Of a stretch of DNA of 33,984 bases, positions 23,044 through 31,529 are shown piece after piece. The DNA is from an uncultured Opitutia bacterium (GTDB lineage Bacteria > Verrucomicrobiota > Verrucomicrobiia > Opitutales > UBA953): contig CAIYUD010000197.1 of NCBI GenBank assembly GCA_903929325.1, positions 1 to 33,984 of the forward strand, written 5' to 3'. The position numbers and the translations under genes are program-made. Under the pieces are notes generated by a model. That model was not told the origin of the DNA. It saw only the letters and a program-made list of their open reading frames with translations, and ran no database searches. Numbering within the stretch: the first letter of the stretch is position 1; each line of letters opens with the position of its first letter.

Positions 23044-26000
23044 TCAGTTGCGCTCGGCAGGAAGGGATGTCCCTAGGCGAACGTCGAGACAGAGCGCCTG
23101 CATTTCCTTCATCAAGACGTTGAAGGACTGAGGTGTTCCGCTGACGAGGGTGTTGTCACCCTTGACGAGTTGTTCGTAAATCTTGGTACGTCCTGCGACG
23201 TCGTCCGACTTAACGGTAAGGAGTTCCTGGAGCGTGTAAGCAGCACCATACGCTTCGAGGGCCCAGACTTCCATTTCACCGAAGCGCTGTCCGCCGTACT
23301 GAGCCTTACCACCAAGCGGTTGCTGGGTGATGAGACTGTAAGGTCCGGTTGCACGAGCGTGAATCTTGTCTGCGACAAGGTGGTTCAGCTTCATCATATA
23401 GATGTGCCCTACCACGACGTCTTGGTCGAAGGCTTCGCCGTTGTGACCGTTAAAGAGCATGGCTTTGCCCGTTTCAGGCAGACCAGCTTCCTTTAAGTAC
23501 TCACGGATCGAAGCTTCAGGGATACCGTCGAAGATCGGGGTCGCAACTTTCAGGCCGAGCTTGGAACAAGCCCAACCTAAGTGAGTCTCGAGAACCTGAC
23601 CGACGTTCATACGTGAAGGAACGCCCAGAGGGTTAAGGCAGATGTCTACCGGTGTGCCATCAGGGAGATAAGGCATGTCTTCGACGGGCACAATGCGCGC
23701 GACGACACCCTTATTACCGTGACGACCGGCCATCTTGTCGCCGACTTGGATCTTACGCTTGGTAGCGACGTAAACTTTGACGTTTTTAATCGCCCCACCC
23801 TCGTCGATACCTTGCTCAATGGCTTCAACCTTGCGCTTACGCTCAGCCTCAAGCTCATCGAAGCGACGGTGATAACCATCGAGGATGTTGCGGATCTTTT
23901 GCTTCACCGGCGAATCATTCATCTCGATCGTACGTGAAACGGACGCGAGGCGACGCAGGAGCGTCTTGGTGATTTTGCGGTTTGCAGGGATAATTTCTTC
24001 TCCGGTGTCCGAGTTACGGACATCGAGAGGGATTTTCTCACCGAGGAGGAAGTTCGAGAGCGTGTCTGTCATTTCCTCGCGGAGCTTAGACTCCAGCGTG
24101 CGATGCTCTTCGTTAACTTTCTTCAACGAGCGACGCTGTTCGGCAGCATCAAGCTTACCGCCGTCTTCGTCCGTACGTGATGAGACTTTAACATCCATCA
24201 CGATACCAGAAATGCCGGAAGGGACGACCAAGGACGTGTCTTTAACGTCGCGGGCTTTTTCACCGAAGATGGCACGGAGAAGCTTCTCTTCAGGAGCAAG
24301 GTCACCTTCGCTCTTCGGGGTGATCTTGCCGACGAGAATGTCGCCAGGGGCAACTTCTGCACCAATACGAACCACGCCGTCGCGGTTAAGATTACGCAGA
24401 GCAGTTTCCGAGAGATTCGGAATGTCTCGGGTAATTTGTTCAGGCCCAAGCTTGGTATCACGCGCGGTCACTTCAAATTCCTCGATGTGAACCGAGGTGA
24501 AGGTGTCCTGCTTGATCATGCGCTCGGAGAGAAGGATAGCGTCTTCGAAGTTATAACCATTCCAAGGCATGAAGGCGACGAGCACGTTACGGCCGAGCGC
24601 GAGCTCGCCCTTATCAGTCGCAGCACCGTCAGCAATAATGTCACCAACCTTGATTTTTTGACCGCGCTCGACAATCGGGCGCTGGTTGAAGCAGGTGGAC
24701 GAGTTGGTCTTGAGGAACTTGCGGAGGTCATAAACCCAAACGCCTTTAGCGGCATCGGTCTTGAACTTCCGATTCTCAATTTGGTTAGCGGCAACTTCGC
24801 CGTCCTTGGTAATGATAATGCGACGGGCATCAACAGCTGCGACAATGCCGGCGCCTTCAGCGACGACCACTGTCTTTGAGTCAATAGCCACGCGGCGCTC
24901 GAGACCGGTACCCACATAAGGGGACTCGGTGACAATCAAGGGCACGCCTTGGCGTTGCATGTTAGAACCCATGAGCGCGCGATTGGCGTCGTCGTGCTCT
25001 AGGAAAGGAATGAGGCCAGCGGCCACGGACACGACTTGCAGAGGCGAGACGTCCATGTAGTCGACGTCTTCAGGATCAAGCTCCTGAATATCGTCGCCGA
25101 CACGGCACGTTACGGGGCCACGAAGACGACCGTCTTTTTCGACGACCGAGTTAGCCTGGGCGACCTTGAAGCGTTCTTCTTGGTCAGCAGTCATGAATTC
25201 AACGCGGTCACTGACTTTACCACGGAGCACCTTGCGGTAAGGCGCTTCGATGAAGCCGTAAGGATTAATACGGGCGTAAGTCGACAGGGAGTTAATCAGA
25301 CCGATGTTCGGTCCTTCCGGCGTTTCAATTGGGCAAATACGGCCGTAGTGCGAAGGGTGAACGTCGCGGACTTCGAAACCTGCACGATCGCGGTTGAGAC
25401 CACCTGGCCCGAGGGCAGAGAGACGACGCTTGTGCGTCAACTCGGCCAACGGATTGATTTGGTCCATCAACTGGCTGAGCTGGCTACGGGCAAAGAACTC
25501 ACGAATCGCATTCGCGAAAGGCTTTGGGTTAACGAGCTTCTGCGGGGTCAAGGAGTCAACCGATTGGTCGTACTCATTGATACGAGCCTTAACGGTCTTA
25601 ACGACATTCTTGAGGCCAGCACGGCACTGATTAGCCAAGAGTTCGCCGACATTACGAACGCGGCGGCTGCCTAAGTGGTCAATGTCATCGACGTGCAATT
25701 TGCCGCGGCGTAATTGGAAGAGAAGTTTCGTCGCAGCGACAATGTCATCCTTGTCGATAGTGCGTGAGCGCAATTCGGCTTCGGCTTCTTCCTGTTTATT
25801 ACGGAAAGCTGCTTTAGTCCCTGCGGGCTCTTGGCGATGGCCGAGCTTTTGATTCAACTTGTAACGACCAACGCGACCGAGGTCGTAACGAAGGGGATCT
25901 TGGAACAAGCGATACATGTGCGCTTTCGCACTCTTGGTATTCACAGGCTCACCAGGACGAAGCTTGCGGAAGATTTCCTTCACAGCGTCTTCTTCGTTCT

Positions 26001-26901
26001 TAATGCCGTTACCTTCAGTGTCTTTACGCAGTGCGAGAATGATCGCGCCGCCATCAGGCTCTGTATCGTAAACTGTGAATTTAGCTTTCGCGCCTGCCGA
26101 AGCAACCAGTGCACGGAGGGTGGCGATGTCTAACTTGTCGTACTGCTTGGCAATAGGCTTGCCGAGGGCGACGTTGACTTGGTCTTCTGCGAAGACGAGA
26201 CGGGCTTGTTCTTCAGGGCTGAGTTCGAGGGCTTGTTTAGCCGTCAGTTCGCGTGTGCCGTAGAAGAGTGAAAGGATGTCGCGGTCTTGGTTGTAACCAA
26301 AAGCACGGAGCAAGGTTGTAAGCAGGAACTTACGACGGCGACGGCGACGGTCGAGGTATACCCAAAGCAAATCGTTTTGGTCGAACTGTACTTCGATCCA
26401 GGTACCACGGTCAGGAATAACCCGGAATGCGTGGAGGAGCTTACCGCTCGTGTGGGGGGCTTCTTCAAAACAGATACCTGGCGAACGGTGTAACTGAGAA
26501 ACAACCACACGCTCAGCGCCATTGATGATGAATGAGCCACGGTCGGTGATCATGGGCAAGTCGCCCATCAGGATCTCTTCGTCCTTAAATGAACCTTTTT
26601 CAACCAGACGGAGCTTCAGTAGCAGGGAGACCGAGAAGGTGGTGCCTTCGCGAATACACTCTAACTCATGAGCCTTGTTGGCGGTGAGGGTGTAGTCGAG
26701 GTACTCGAGGCGGAAGTTGCCGTTGTTGCTTTCAACAGGGAACACTTCCTTGAAAACGGATTCGAGACCAACGTTGTCGCGATTGGCCGTTGGCGTCTCC
26801 ATCTGGAGAAACTCCTGGTAGGAGAGAATCTGATTCTCAATGAGGTTCGGCGGAGGGATAACCTCGCGGAGCTTACCGAAATTCTTGCGTTCGTAGGGCA
26901 T
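23044..26901 (-). CDS. rpoB: RNA polymerase beta subunit
   Basis: The 1285-residue beta subunit. The rifampicin pocket is recognisable at about 472-501 (SQLSQLMDQINPLAELTHKR, then RLSALGPGG). Asp480, His490 and Ser495 match E. coli Asp516, His526 and Ser531. Ile482 and Ala486 replace the usual Asn518 and Ser522. The hybrid-binding motif GRICPIETPEGPNIGLI and the C-terminal AYGAAYTLQELLTVKSDD are present. ATG 26901 fits homologue N-termini (MPYERKNFGKLREVI); the frame is open to 27018, but that part covers the rplL-rpoB hairpin. The gene lies 147 bases after rplL, separated by an attenuator-like structure, and 23 bases before rpoC. Confidence 0.98.
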   Translation of the reverse strand: MPYERKNFGKLREVIPPPNLIENQILSYQEFLQMETPTANRDNVGLESVFKEVFPVESNNGNFRLEYLDYTLTANKAHELECIREGTTFSVSLLLKLRLVEKGSFKDEEILMGDLPMITDRGSFIINGAERVVVSQLHRSPGICFEEAPHTSGKLLHAFRVIPDRGTWIEVQFDQNDLLWVYLDRRRRRRKFLLTTLLRAFGYNQDRDILSLFYGTRELTAKQALELSPEEQARLVFAEDQVNVALGKPIAKQYDKLDIATLRALVASAGAKAKFTVYDTEPDGGAIILALRKDTEGNGIKNEEDAVKEIFRKLRPGEPVNTKSAKAHMYRLFQDPLRYDLGRVGRYKLNQKLGHRQEPAGTKAAFRNKQEEAEAELRSRTIDKDDIVAATKLLFQLRRGKLHVDDIDHLGSRRVRNVGELLANQCRAGLKNVVKTVKARINEYDQSVDSLTPQKLVNPKPFANAIREFFARSQLSQLMDQINPLAELTHKRRLSALGPGGLNRDRAGFEVRDVHPSHYGRICPIETPEGPNIGLINSLSTYARINPYGFIEAPYRKVLRGKVSDRVEFMTADQEERFKVAQANSVVEKDGRLRGPVTCRVGDDIQELDPEDVDYMDVSPLQVVSVAAGLIPFLEHDDANRALMGSNMQRQGVPLIVTESPYVGTGLERRVAIDSKTVVVAEGAGIVAAVDARRIIITKDGEVAANQIENRKFKTDAAKGVWVYDLRKFLKTNSSTCFNQRPIVERGQKIKVGDIIADGAATDKGELALGRNVLVAFMPWNGYNFEDAILLSERMIKQDTFTSVHIEEFEVTARDTKLGPEQITRDIPNLSETALRNLNRDGVVRIGAEVAPGDILVGKITPKSEGDLAPEEKLLRAIFGEKARDVKDTSLVVPSGISGIVMDVKVSSRTDEDGGKLDAAEQRRSLKKVNEEHRTLESKLREEMTDTLSNFLLGEKIPLDVRNSDTGEEIIPANRKITKTLLRRLASVSRTIEMNDSPVKQKIRNILDGYHRRFDELEAERKRKVEAIEQGIDEGGAIKNVKVYVATKRKIQVGDKMAGRHGNKGVVARIVPVEDMPYLPDGTPVDICLNPLGVPSRMNVGQVLETHLGWACSKLGLKVATPIFDGIPEASIREYLKEAGLPETGKAMLFNGHNGEAFDQDVVVGHIYMMKLNHLVADKIHARATGPYSLITQQPLGGKAQYGGQRFGEMEVWALEAYGAAYTLQELLTVKSDDVAGRTKIYEQLVKGDNTLVSGTPQSFNVLMKEMQALCLDVRLGTSLPAERN

Positions 26902-26973
26902 GGCGTAAAAGGCAGGAGAAGTTTTTAAGTTAGGAGAAAGTTGTTGCCTCGATAGCGGACGAGGCGGCCGTTG

Positions 26974-27019
26974 GAAAAATGTGGGGGCGGTTAGGAGGTG
27001 ACTCCTGCCGCTCCCCACT
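26974..27019 (-). terminator. Attenuator-like hairpin between rplL and rpoB
   Basis: On the minus strand GTGGGGAGCGG (27018-27008) pairs with CCGCCCCCAC (26990-26981), with one bulge. An inner AGGAG/CTCCT stem closes a 4-base loop, and ATTTTTCC follows. The form suits partial termination, as in the E. coli rplL-rpoB gap, which would set the ratio of stalk protein to polymerase. The remaining bases up to rpoB also hold a smaller GCCTCG/CGAGGC stem (26946-26965). Confidence 0.65.
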
Positions 27020-27048
27020 GAAGGAGCGTTTGAAAACGCGGGTGAAGG

Positions 27049-27432
27049 TTACTTGATCTCGACGACGGCACCGGCGGCCTTGAGTTTTGTCTCGAGGTCC
27101 TTGGCTTCGTCTTTGGAGACGCCTTCCTTGACAGGCTTGGGAGCGCTCTCGACGAGGTCCTTAGCTTCCTTGAGGCCCAGGCCAGTGATGGCACGGACTT
27201 CTTTAATGACGTTGATGGCGTTAGGGCCCTTCTCCTTAAGAATGACGTCAAACGTCGTCTTCTCTTCGGCAGGTGCAGCACCCGCATCGCCCGCACCTGC
27301 GGCGGCAACGGCAACCGGAGCGGCAGCGCTAACGCCCCACTTGGTTTCGAGGTCTTTAACGAGGGCAGCGATGTCCATGACGGACTGAGCGCTGAGCCAT
27401 TCGATAACTTGGTCTTTGGTGATATTGCTCAT
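27049..27432 (-). CDS. rplL: 50S ribosomal protein L7/L12
   Basis: The 127-residue stalk protein that recruits translation GTPases. The N-terminal dimerisation helix pair (TKDQVIEWLSAQSVMDIAALV) is followed by an Ala-rich hinge (about 36-58). The C-terminal factor-binding domain contains EKTTFDVILKEKG, IKEVRAITGLGLKEAKDLVE and the terminal AGAVVEIK. ATG 27432 matches the family; the open frame reaches 27552 but the added part is not conserved. An AAGGA lies about ten bases upstream, a possible weak ribosome site. The 150-base gap to rplJ holds a small AAGCC/GGCTT hairpin (27551-27564) of unclear role. Confidence 0.97.
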   Translation of the reverse strand: MSNITKDQVIEWLSAQSVMDIAALVKDLETKWGVSAAAPVAVAAAGAGDAGAAPAEEKTTFDVILKEKGPNAINVIKEVRAITGLGLKEAKDLVESAPKPVKEGVSKDEAKDLETKLKAAGAVVEIK

Positions 27433-27582
27433 GGTGGTAGTATCCTTGAACGGTTCGCGTCCCATAGTGGTAGGACATTTGAGGGCGTTGGCCCCGAACC
27501 AGGGTTCTTTGGTGTTGTGTGTTGGTTTTGGTTTTATCCCTACCTCGCTCAAGCCACATGGCTTAAGTCTGGCAGGAGAAAG

Positions 27583-28083
27583 TTAAGCAGCGGGAGCCGA
27601 GGTTTTTTCGGCGGCTTCGTTCTTGGCGACAAGTAGGCGCGCAAACTGGGATGCGGGCGTTTGCAGCAAGGAGAGAAGCTGTGCACGAATGACTTCGAGC
27701 GAAGGCAGTTTCGAAAGCACTTCGACTTCCTTGGCGGTAAGGATTTTGTCATCCAATACGCCGATTTTAATTTCGAGCTTGGCCGAATCCTTGAAGAATT
27801 TGACTAAGATTTTGGCGACGCCGGCAGGATTCTTGCCGCCAGTAACGACTGCAGTATGGCCTACCAGGGCCGAGCCAAGATCAGGCAGCTTTGCCTGCTT
27901 CACCGCAATATTCAGGATACTATTCTTAACCACGTGATACTCTGCACCGAGAGGGCGGAGTTGATCGCGGATGGCAGTAGCGTTGACGACAGTTACGCCT
28001 GTGAAGTTTGTCACCAATAGGTAATTGGACTTCGCAAGGTGAGCGGCGACTTCGTCGACGAGGAATTGTTTTTCTGCGCGCAT
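27583..28083 (-). CDS. rplJ: 50S ribosomal protein L10
   Basis: L10 forms the base of the ribosomal stalk and holds L7/L12 dimers. The 166-residue product shows the family start MRAEKQFLVDEVAAHLAKSN, the strand YLLVTNFTGVTV, EYHVVKNSILNIAVKQA and VGHTAVV. The C-terminal helix for L12 binding follows, with an Ala/Lys tail. It starts 35 bases after rplA. That leader contains three CCTAA-type repeats and is nearly free of G; it seems too short for the long L10-binding leader known from E. coli, so feedback control by L10 would have to use another site. Confidence 0.96.
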   Translation of the reverse strand: MRAEKQFLVDEVAAHLAKSNYLLVTNFTGVTVVNATAIRDQLRPLGAEYHVVKNSILNIAVKQAKLPDLGSALVGHTAVVTGGKNPAGVAKILVKFFKDSAKLEIKIGVLDDKILTAKEVEVLSKLPSLEVIRAQLLSLLQTPASQFARLLVAKNEAAEKTSAPAA

Positions 28084-28118
28084 GTGTGTAGGTGCGTTTA
28101 GGTTAGGTTAGGATGACC

Positions 28119-28829
28119 TTAGGCGGTAGGCGCAGCGGCAGCTGCAGCACGGAGGTCAAGACGGATACCCGGGCTCATGGTTGAGCTCAGGGTTACAGAT
28201 TTAATAAAACGCGTGCCCACGAAGCCTGTTGGCTGCGACTTGATTAAAGCACTGAGAGCGGCGTCGATGTTTTGAGCGAGCTGTTGCGCGCCAAACGACT
28301 TCTTGCCGACGACAATCACGACGTTGGCAGTCTTATCCATCTTGAACTCAACGCGACCAGCTTTGACTTCCTTGATGGTGCGAGGCACGTCGTCCGTCAC
28401 GGTGCCAGACTTAGGATTAGGCATGAGACCACGAGGACCGAGCACGCGAGCCACCTTACGGACATCCTTCATCGCAGGGGTGGTGGAGATCGCGACGTCG
28501 AAGTCCATCCAGCCGCCGTTCACTTTGTCGATTAAATCATTGAGGCCAGCAAAGTCAGCACCCGCATCGAGCGCTTCTTTGGCATTATCTGTGAAGACAA
28601 TGACTTTAATTTTTTTGCCGGAACCATTTGGAAGCGAAACGGTGCCACGCACCATTTGATCCGATTGTTTCGGGTCAACGCCGAGGCAGGCAGAAACCTC
28701 AACGGTTTCGTCAAACTTTGCGGCGGGCATTTTTTTGATAATCTCTGCCGCTTGATTGACGGCGAAGATTTGCGTTAGGTCGGCAACTTTGGCGGCTGCC
28801 TGGTAGCGCTTGCTAGGATTTTTGTTCAT
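28119..28829 (-). CDS. rplA: 50S ribosomal protein L1
   Basis: The 236-residue L1 forms the mobile L1 stalk that helps release deacylated tRNA, and in many bacteria represses its own operon. Clear motifs are KFDETVEVSACLGVDPKQSD, VSLPNGSGK, VARVLGPRGLMPNPKSGTVT, GRVEFKMDKTANVVIVVGK and the C-terminal TLSSTMSPGIRLD. ATG 28829 fits homologues; an AGGAG lies about 13 bases upstream, slightly far for a good Shine-Dalgarno site. It follows rplK by 64 bases whose mRNA strand is rich in CCTAAACCC-like sequence. Confidence 0.97.
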   Translation of the reverse strand: MNKNPSKRYQAAAKVADLTQIFAVNQAAEIIKKMPAAKFDETVEVSACLGVDPKQSDQMVRGTVSLPNGSGKKIKVIVFTDNAKEALDAGADFAGLNDLIDKVNGGWMDFDVAISTTPAMKDVRKVARVLGPRGLMPNPKSGTVTDDVPRTIKEVKAGRVEFKMDKTANVVIVVGKKSFGAQQLAQNIDAALSALIKSQPTGFVGTRFIKSVTLSSTMSPGIRLDLRAAAAAAPTA

Positions 28830-28893
28830 GGCGACTTTTGGTCTCCTGCGGGTAGCAGTATTAGGGTTTGGGTTTAGGTGGAAAGGGTTGGGC

Positions 28894-29319
28894 TTAGCCG
28901 ACAATCTCAATGCCCATCGAGCGAGCGGTACCTTCAATCATGCGAGCCGCATGCTCAGGGTTCGCTGCGTTGAGGTCTTTCTTTTTGAGCTCAACGATTT
29001 CGAGAACTTGCTTGCGCGTAACTTTACCGACTTTGTCGCGGTTAGGAACAGCAGCACCCGACTCAATTTTAGCAGCCTTCTTCAGGAGAACGGATGCGGG
29101 CGGGGATTTGAGAACGAAGGTGAAGGACTTGTCTTGATAGACTGAGATAATGACCGGAAGGATGAGTCCTGCCTGGTCTTTGGTCTTGGCGTTAAATTCC
29201 TTACAGAACGCCATGATGTTAACGCCCTTTGCGCCGAGCGCAGGGCCAACGGGAGGGGCAGGATTAGCGGCGCCTGCGGGGAGCTGGAGCCTGATTTCGC
29301 CGATAACTTTCTTAGCCAT
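28894..29319 (-). CDS. rplK: 50S ribosomal protein L11
   Basis: The 141-residue L11 binds the GTPase-associated centre of 23S rRNA and is needed for RelA activation. Family motifs are IRLQLPAGAANPAPPVGPAL, GVNIMAFCKEFNAKT and LPVIISVYQDKSFTFVLKSP. The C-terminal RNA-binding part contains NRDKVGKVT and ARMIEGTARSMGIEIVG. It follows nusG by 26 bases. That leader has no G on the mRNA strand and no Shine-Dalgarno sequence. Confidence 0.97.
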   Translation of the reverse strand: MAKKVIGEIRLQLPAGAANPAPPVGPALGAKGVNIMAFCKEFNAKTKDQAGLILPVIISVYQDKSFTFVLKSPPASVLLKKAAKIESGAAVPNRDKVGKVTRKQVLEIVELKKKDLNAANPEHAARMIEGTARSMGIEIVG

Positions 29320-29345
29320 GGTATAGGAGTATTGGGAGTTAAAGA

Positions 29346-29936
29346 TTAGTTGCGATCGTCGCGCTCAACTTGCCAGAACTCGAGTTCGACAGGTGTTGGA
29401 CGACCAAAGATGTCGACGGAGACTTGCAGCTTGCCGTGATTCACATCGGAGCTGTCGACGACACCGGAAAGATTCATCATCGGGCCGTCGGTAATCTTGA
29501 CGCGCTCGCCGATAGCAAAGGTGATCTTGGGGAGAACTTTGTTTTCGTTTTCGACAATCTGATCGAGGATCGAACGGATTTCAGCGTCCTTGAGTGGCAC
29601 AGGACGGTCACCACCAATTAAGCCCATCACGCCGTCAAGCTGACGGAGGAAAGACCAAACATACTCGTCGAGGTCCCCATCCACGTTGCCGAGACGTGCG
29701 CGGATAAAGAGGTAGCTGGGGTAAAGCTTTAGCTTCGTCTGCTTTTCCTTACGGTTGCGCGTCTCTTTGACGGTGCGCTCAGGCATGAGAACCTGTTCGA
29801 TGGCTTCGCGAATGCTGTCGTCCTGTTGCATCGAGCGCTCGATGTTGCGCTTAACCTTTGCCTCGTTGTTCGAGAAGGTTTGCAGCGTGTACCAGAGAAG
29901 CTGATTGGAAACAGGTGGGCGGTTAGATTCGGACAT
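29346..29936 (-). CDS. nusG: Transcription termination/antitermination factor NusG
   Basis: The 196-residue NusG binds RNA polymerase through its NGN domain and Rho or S10 through its KOW domain. The NGN domain begins at WYTLQTFSNNEAKVKRNIER (15-34) and includes LYPSYLFIRA. The KOW domain begins at GERVKITDGPMMNLSGVV and ends with VELEFWQVE. No extra domain is inserted. It starts eight bases after secE and belongs to the tuf-secE-nusG-rpl transcript. Confidence 0.97.
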   Translation of the reverse strand: MSESNRPPVSNQLLWYTLQTFSNNEAKVKRNIERSMQQDDSIREAIEQVLMPERTVKETRNRKEKQTKLKLYPSYLFIRARLGNVDGDLDEYVWSFLRQLDGVMGLIGGDRPVPLKDAEIRSILDQIVENENKVLPKITFAIGERVKITDGPMMNLSGVVDSSDVNHGKLQVSVDIFGRPTPVELEFWQVERDDRN

Positions 29937-29944
29937 GGGTGTAC

Positions 29945-30151
29945 TCAGCGCGCGATTTGGGTAGCGACCTGCACGAGGTTGCTAAGGGAGAGATCACAAA
30001 GCACGACGACGGTTGCGAGCAACGCGACGGCGAACACCACAATCAATGTAGACTGTGCTAACTCCTTGCCAGTCGGCCATGACGCCTTTGCGAAAACCTC
30101 GGTGAGGGTTTCGTTCCAGAAAGCGCGAAGGCGTCCAAGGAGGCGAGTCAT
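29945..30151 (-). CDS. secE: Preprotein translocase subunit SecE
   Basis: SecE is the essential small clamp subunit of the SecYEG channel. This 68-residue form has the single conserved membrane helix (about 33-57, STLIVVFAVALLATVVVLCD) preceded by the amphipathic segment WNETLTEVFAKASWPTGKEL, which is the family signature. The extra two N-terminal helices of E. coli SecE are absent, as in most bacteria. ATG 30151 is chosen because the frame upstream runs through the tRNA-Trp gene. It lies 33 bases after tRNA-Trp; rpmG (L33), often found here, is absent. Confidence 0.93.
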   Translation of the reverse strand: MTRLLGRLRAFWNETLTEVFAKASWPTGKELAQSTLIVVFAVALLATVVVLCDLSLSNLVQVATQIAR

Positions 30152-30184
30152 GTGAGAGGTGGAGAAGAAAGTGTGAGGGGGAGG

Positions 30185-30260
30185 TGGCAGGACGGGAGGG
30201 AGTCGAACCCACAACCAACGGTTTTGGAGACCGCTACTCTGCCAATTGAGCTACCGTCCT
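30185..30260 (-). tRNA. tRNA-Trp (anticodon CCA)
   Basis: Cloverleaf on the minus strand. The acceptor stem AGGACGG/CCGTCCT is perfect. The D arm has GCTCAATTGG. The anticodon stem-loop is GCGGT-CTCCAAA-ACCGT with CCA at the centre. The T arm contains GGTTCGACTCC. The discriminator is G, and the 3' CCA is encoded in the DNA. It lies between tuf and secE, a common position for tRNA-Trp. Confidence 0.97.
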
Positions 30261-30282
30261 AAGGTGTGGTTGAGAAAGTGAG

Positions 30283-30316
30283 GATGCCGGGGGGCCCTTA
30301 CGGACCCCACGGCATC
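30283..30316 (-). terminator. GC-rich hairpin between tuf and tRNA-Trp
   Basis: GATGCCG (30316-30310) pairs with CGGCATC (30289-30283), and GGGG/CCCC extends the stem after one mismatch. On the minus strand it follows the tuf stop by 26 bases, but only CTCACTTTCTC comes after it, so it is a poor intrinsic terminator. It may be a partial terminator or an RNA-processing stem that protects the tuf message when tRNA-Trp is cut out. Confidence 0.4.
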
Positions 30317-30341
30317 GCCAACGTTAAGGGTTGGACGAGGA

Positions 30342-31529
30342 TTATTTGATGATCTCGAGAATCTGTCCTGCGCCGATAGTCTTGCCGCCTTCGCGGAGAG
30401 CAAAGCGTTGGCCTTTTTCCATCGCAATGGTTTTGCCAAGCTCGATCGTGATCGTGACGTTGTCGCCTGGCATCACCATTTCAGTGCCTGCAGGGAGAAC
30501 GACGGTACCGGTAACGTCGCAAGTTCCGAAGAAGAACTGAGGACGGTAGTTGTTCGCAAACGAAGTGTGGCGACCACCTTCTTCAGCCTTCAGCACGTAA
30601 ATTTGTGCCTTAGCTTGGGAGTGTGGCTTGATGGTGCCTGGCTTAGCGAGCACTTGACCGCGCTCAACTTGGCTCTTTTCGATACCACGAACGAGCAGGC
30701 CGACATTGTCGCCAGCTTGTCCTTGGTCGAGTTCCTTGCGGAACATTTCAACGCCAGTGACGGTAGTCTTTTGGGTGTCACGAAGGCCAACGAGTTCAAC
30801 TTCTTCGCCAACCTTGATAACGCCACGCTCGATACGGCCGGTACAAACTGTACCACGACCTGTGATGGAGAAGACGTCCTCGATTGACATCATGAATGGC
30901 TTATCGACTTCGCGCTTAGGCTCAGGAATTTCTGAGTCGAGTGCGTCGAGGAGATTTTGGATTGCTTGCTCGCCTTCAGGAGTACCTTCGAGAGCAGCGG
31001 TAGCCGAACCACGGACGATCTTAACATTGTCGCCGTCGTATTGGTACTTGTTGAGCAGGTCGCGAACTTCCATTTCAACGAGGTCGATCAAGTCTGGCTC
31101 AGAGAGGTCGACTTTGTTCAACCACACAACGATCTTGGGCACGCCGACTTGGCGGGCGAGAAGGATGTGCTCGCGTGTCTGCGGCATAACGCCGTCGGCA
31201 GCGGAGACCACGAGGATAGCGCCGTCCATCTGGGCAGCACCGGTGATCATGTTCTTAACGAAGTCAGCGTGGCCTGGGCAATCGACGTGAGCGTAGTGGC
31301 GATTGTTGGACTCGTACTCAACGTGCGAAGCAGCGATGGTAACGGTCTTGGTCGCGTCACGAACGGTACCACCCTTGGTGATTTCCGCGTACGAGCGATT
31401 TTGCGCGAGACCCTTGCGAGCCTGCACAGCGACGATGGCCGCAGTGGTAGTAGATTTACCATGGTCAATGTGACCGATGGTTCCCACGTTTACGTGGGGC
31501 TTAGTGCGGTTGAACTTTTCTTTAGCCAT
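30342..31529 (-). CDS. tuf: Elongation factor Tu
   Basis: EF-Tu (395 residues) delivers aminoacyl-tRNA to the ribosome. The G domain has the P-loop GHIDHGKST (19-27), DCPGH (83-87, with the catalytic His87) and the NKVD motif. Domains 2 and 3 are normal (SIEDVFSITGRGTVCTGRIE, GTCDVTGTVVLP, FALREGGKTIGAGQI). Switch I is odd: the usual PEEKARGITIN is replaced by KGGTVRDATKTVTIAA (52-67), two residues longer. It keeps only the threonine (Thr64) that contacts Mg and GTP. The P-loop ends in Ser-Thr rather than Thr-Thr. ATG 31529 fits the family; the frame upstream runs through tRNA-Thr. The leader is CA-rich with no Shine-Dalgarno site. Confidence 0.98.
   Translation of the reverse strand: MAKEKFNRTKPHVNVGTIGHIDHGKSTTTAAIVAVQARKGLAQNRSYAEITKGGTVRDATKTVTIAASHVEYESNNRHYAHVDCPGHADFVKNMITGAAQMDGAILVVSAADGVMPQTREHILLARQVGVPKIVVWLNKVDLSEPDLIDLVEMEVRDLLNKYQYDGDNVKIVRGSATAALEGTPEGEQAIQNLLDALDSEIPEPKREVDKPFMMSIEDVFSITGRGTVCTGRIERGVIKVGEEVELVGLRDTQKTTVTGVEMFRKELDQGQAGDNVGLLVRGIEKSQVERGQVLAKPGTIKPHSQAKAQIYVLKAEEGGRHTSFANNYRPQFFFGTCDVTGTVVLPAGTEMVMPGDNVTITIELGKTIAMEKGQRFALREGGKTIGAGQILEIIK

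Noticed and set aside
25036..25674. Plus-strand open frame of 212 codons inside rpoB, with similar ones inside rpoC (for example 19892-20416)
   Set aside because: Antisense shadows of strongly coding sequence; no start-site context, no protein-like composition.
28090..28115. Telomere-like TTAGG triple repeat between rplA and rplJ, and a similar TTAGGG/TTTGGG stretch before rplA
   Set aside because: Only a few units, and they fit the general CA-rich leader pattern on the mRNA strand; not evidence of a chromosome end.
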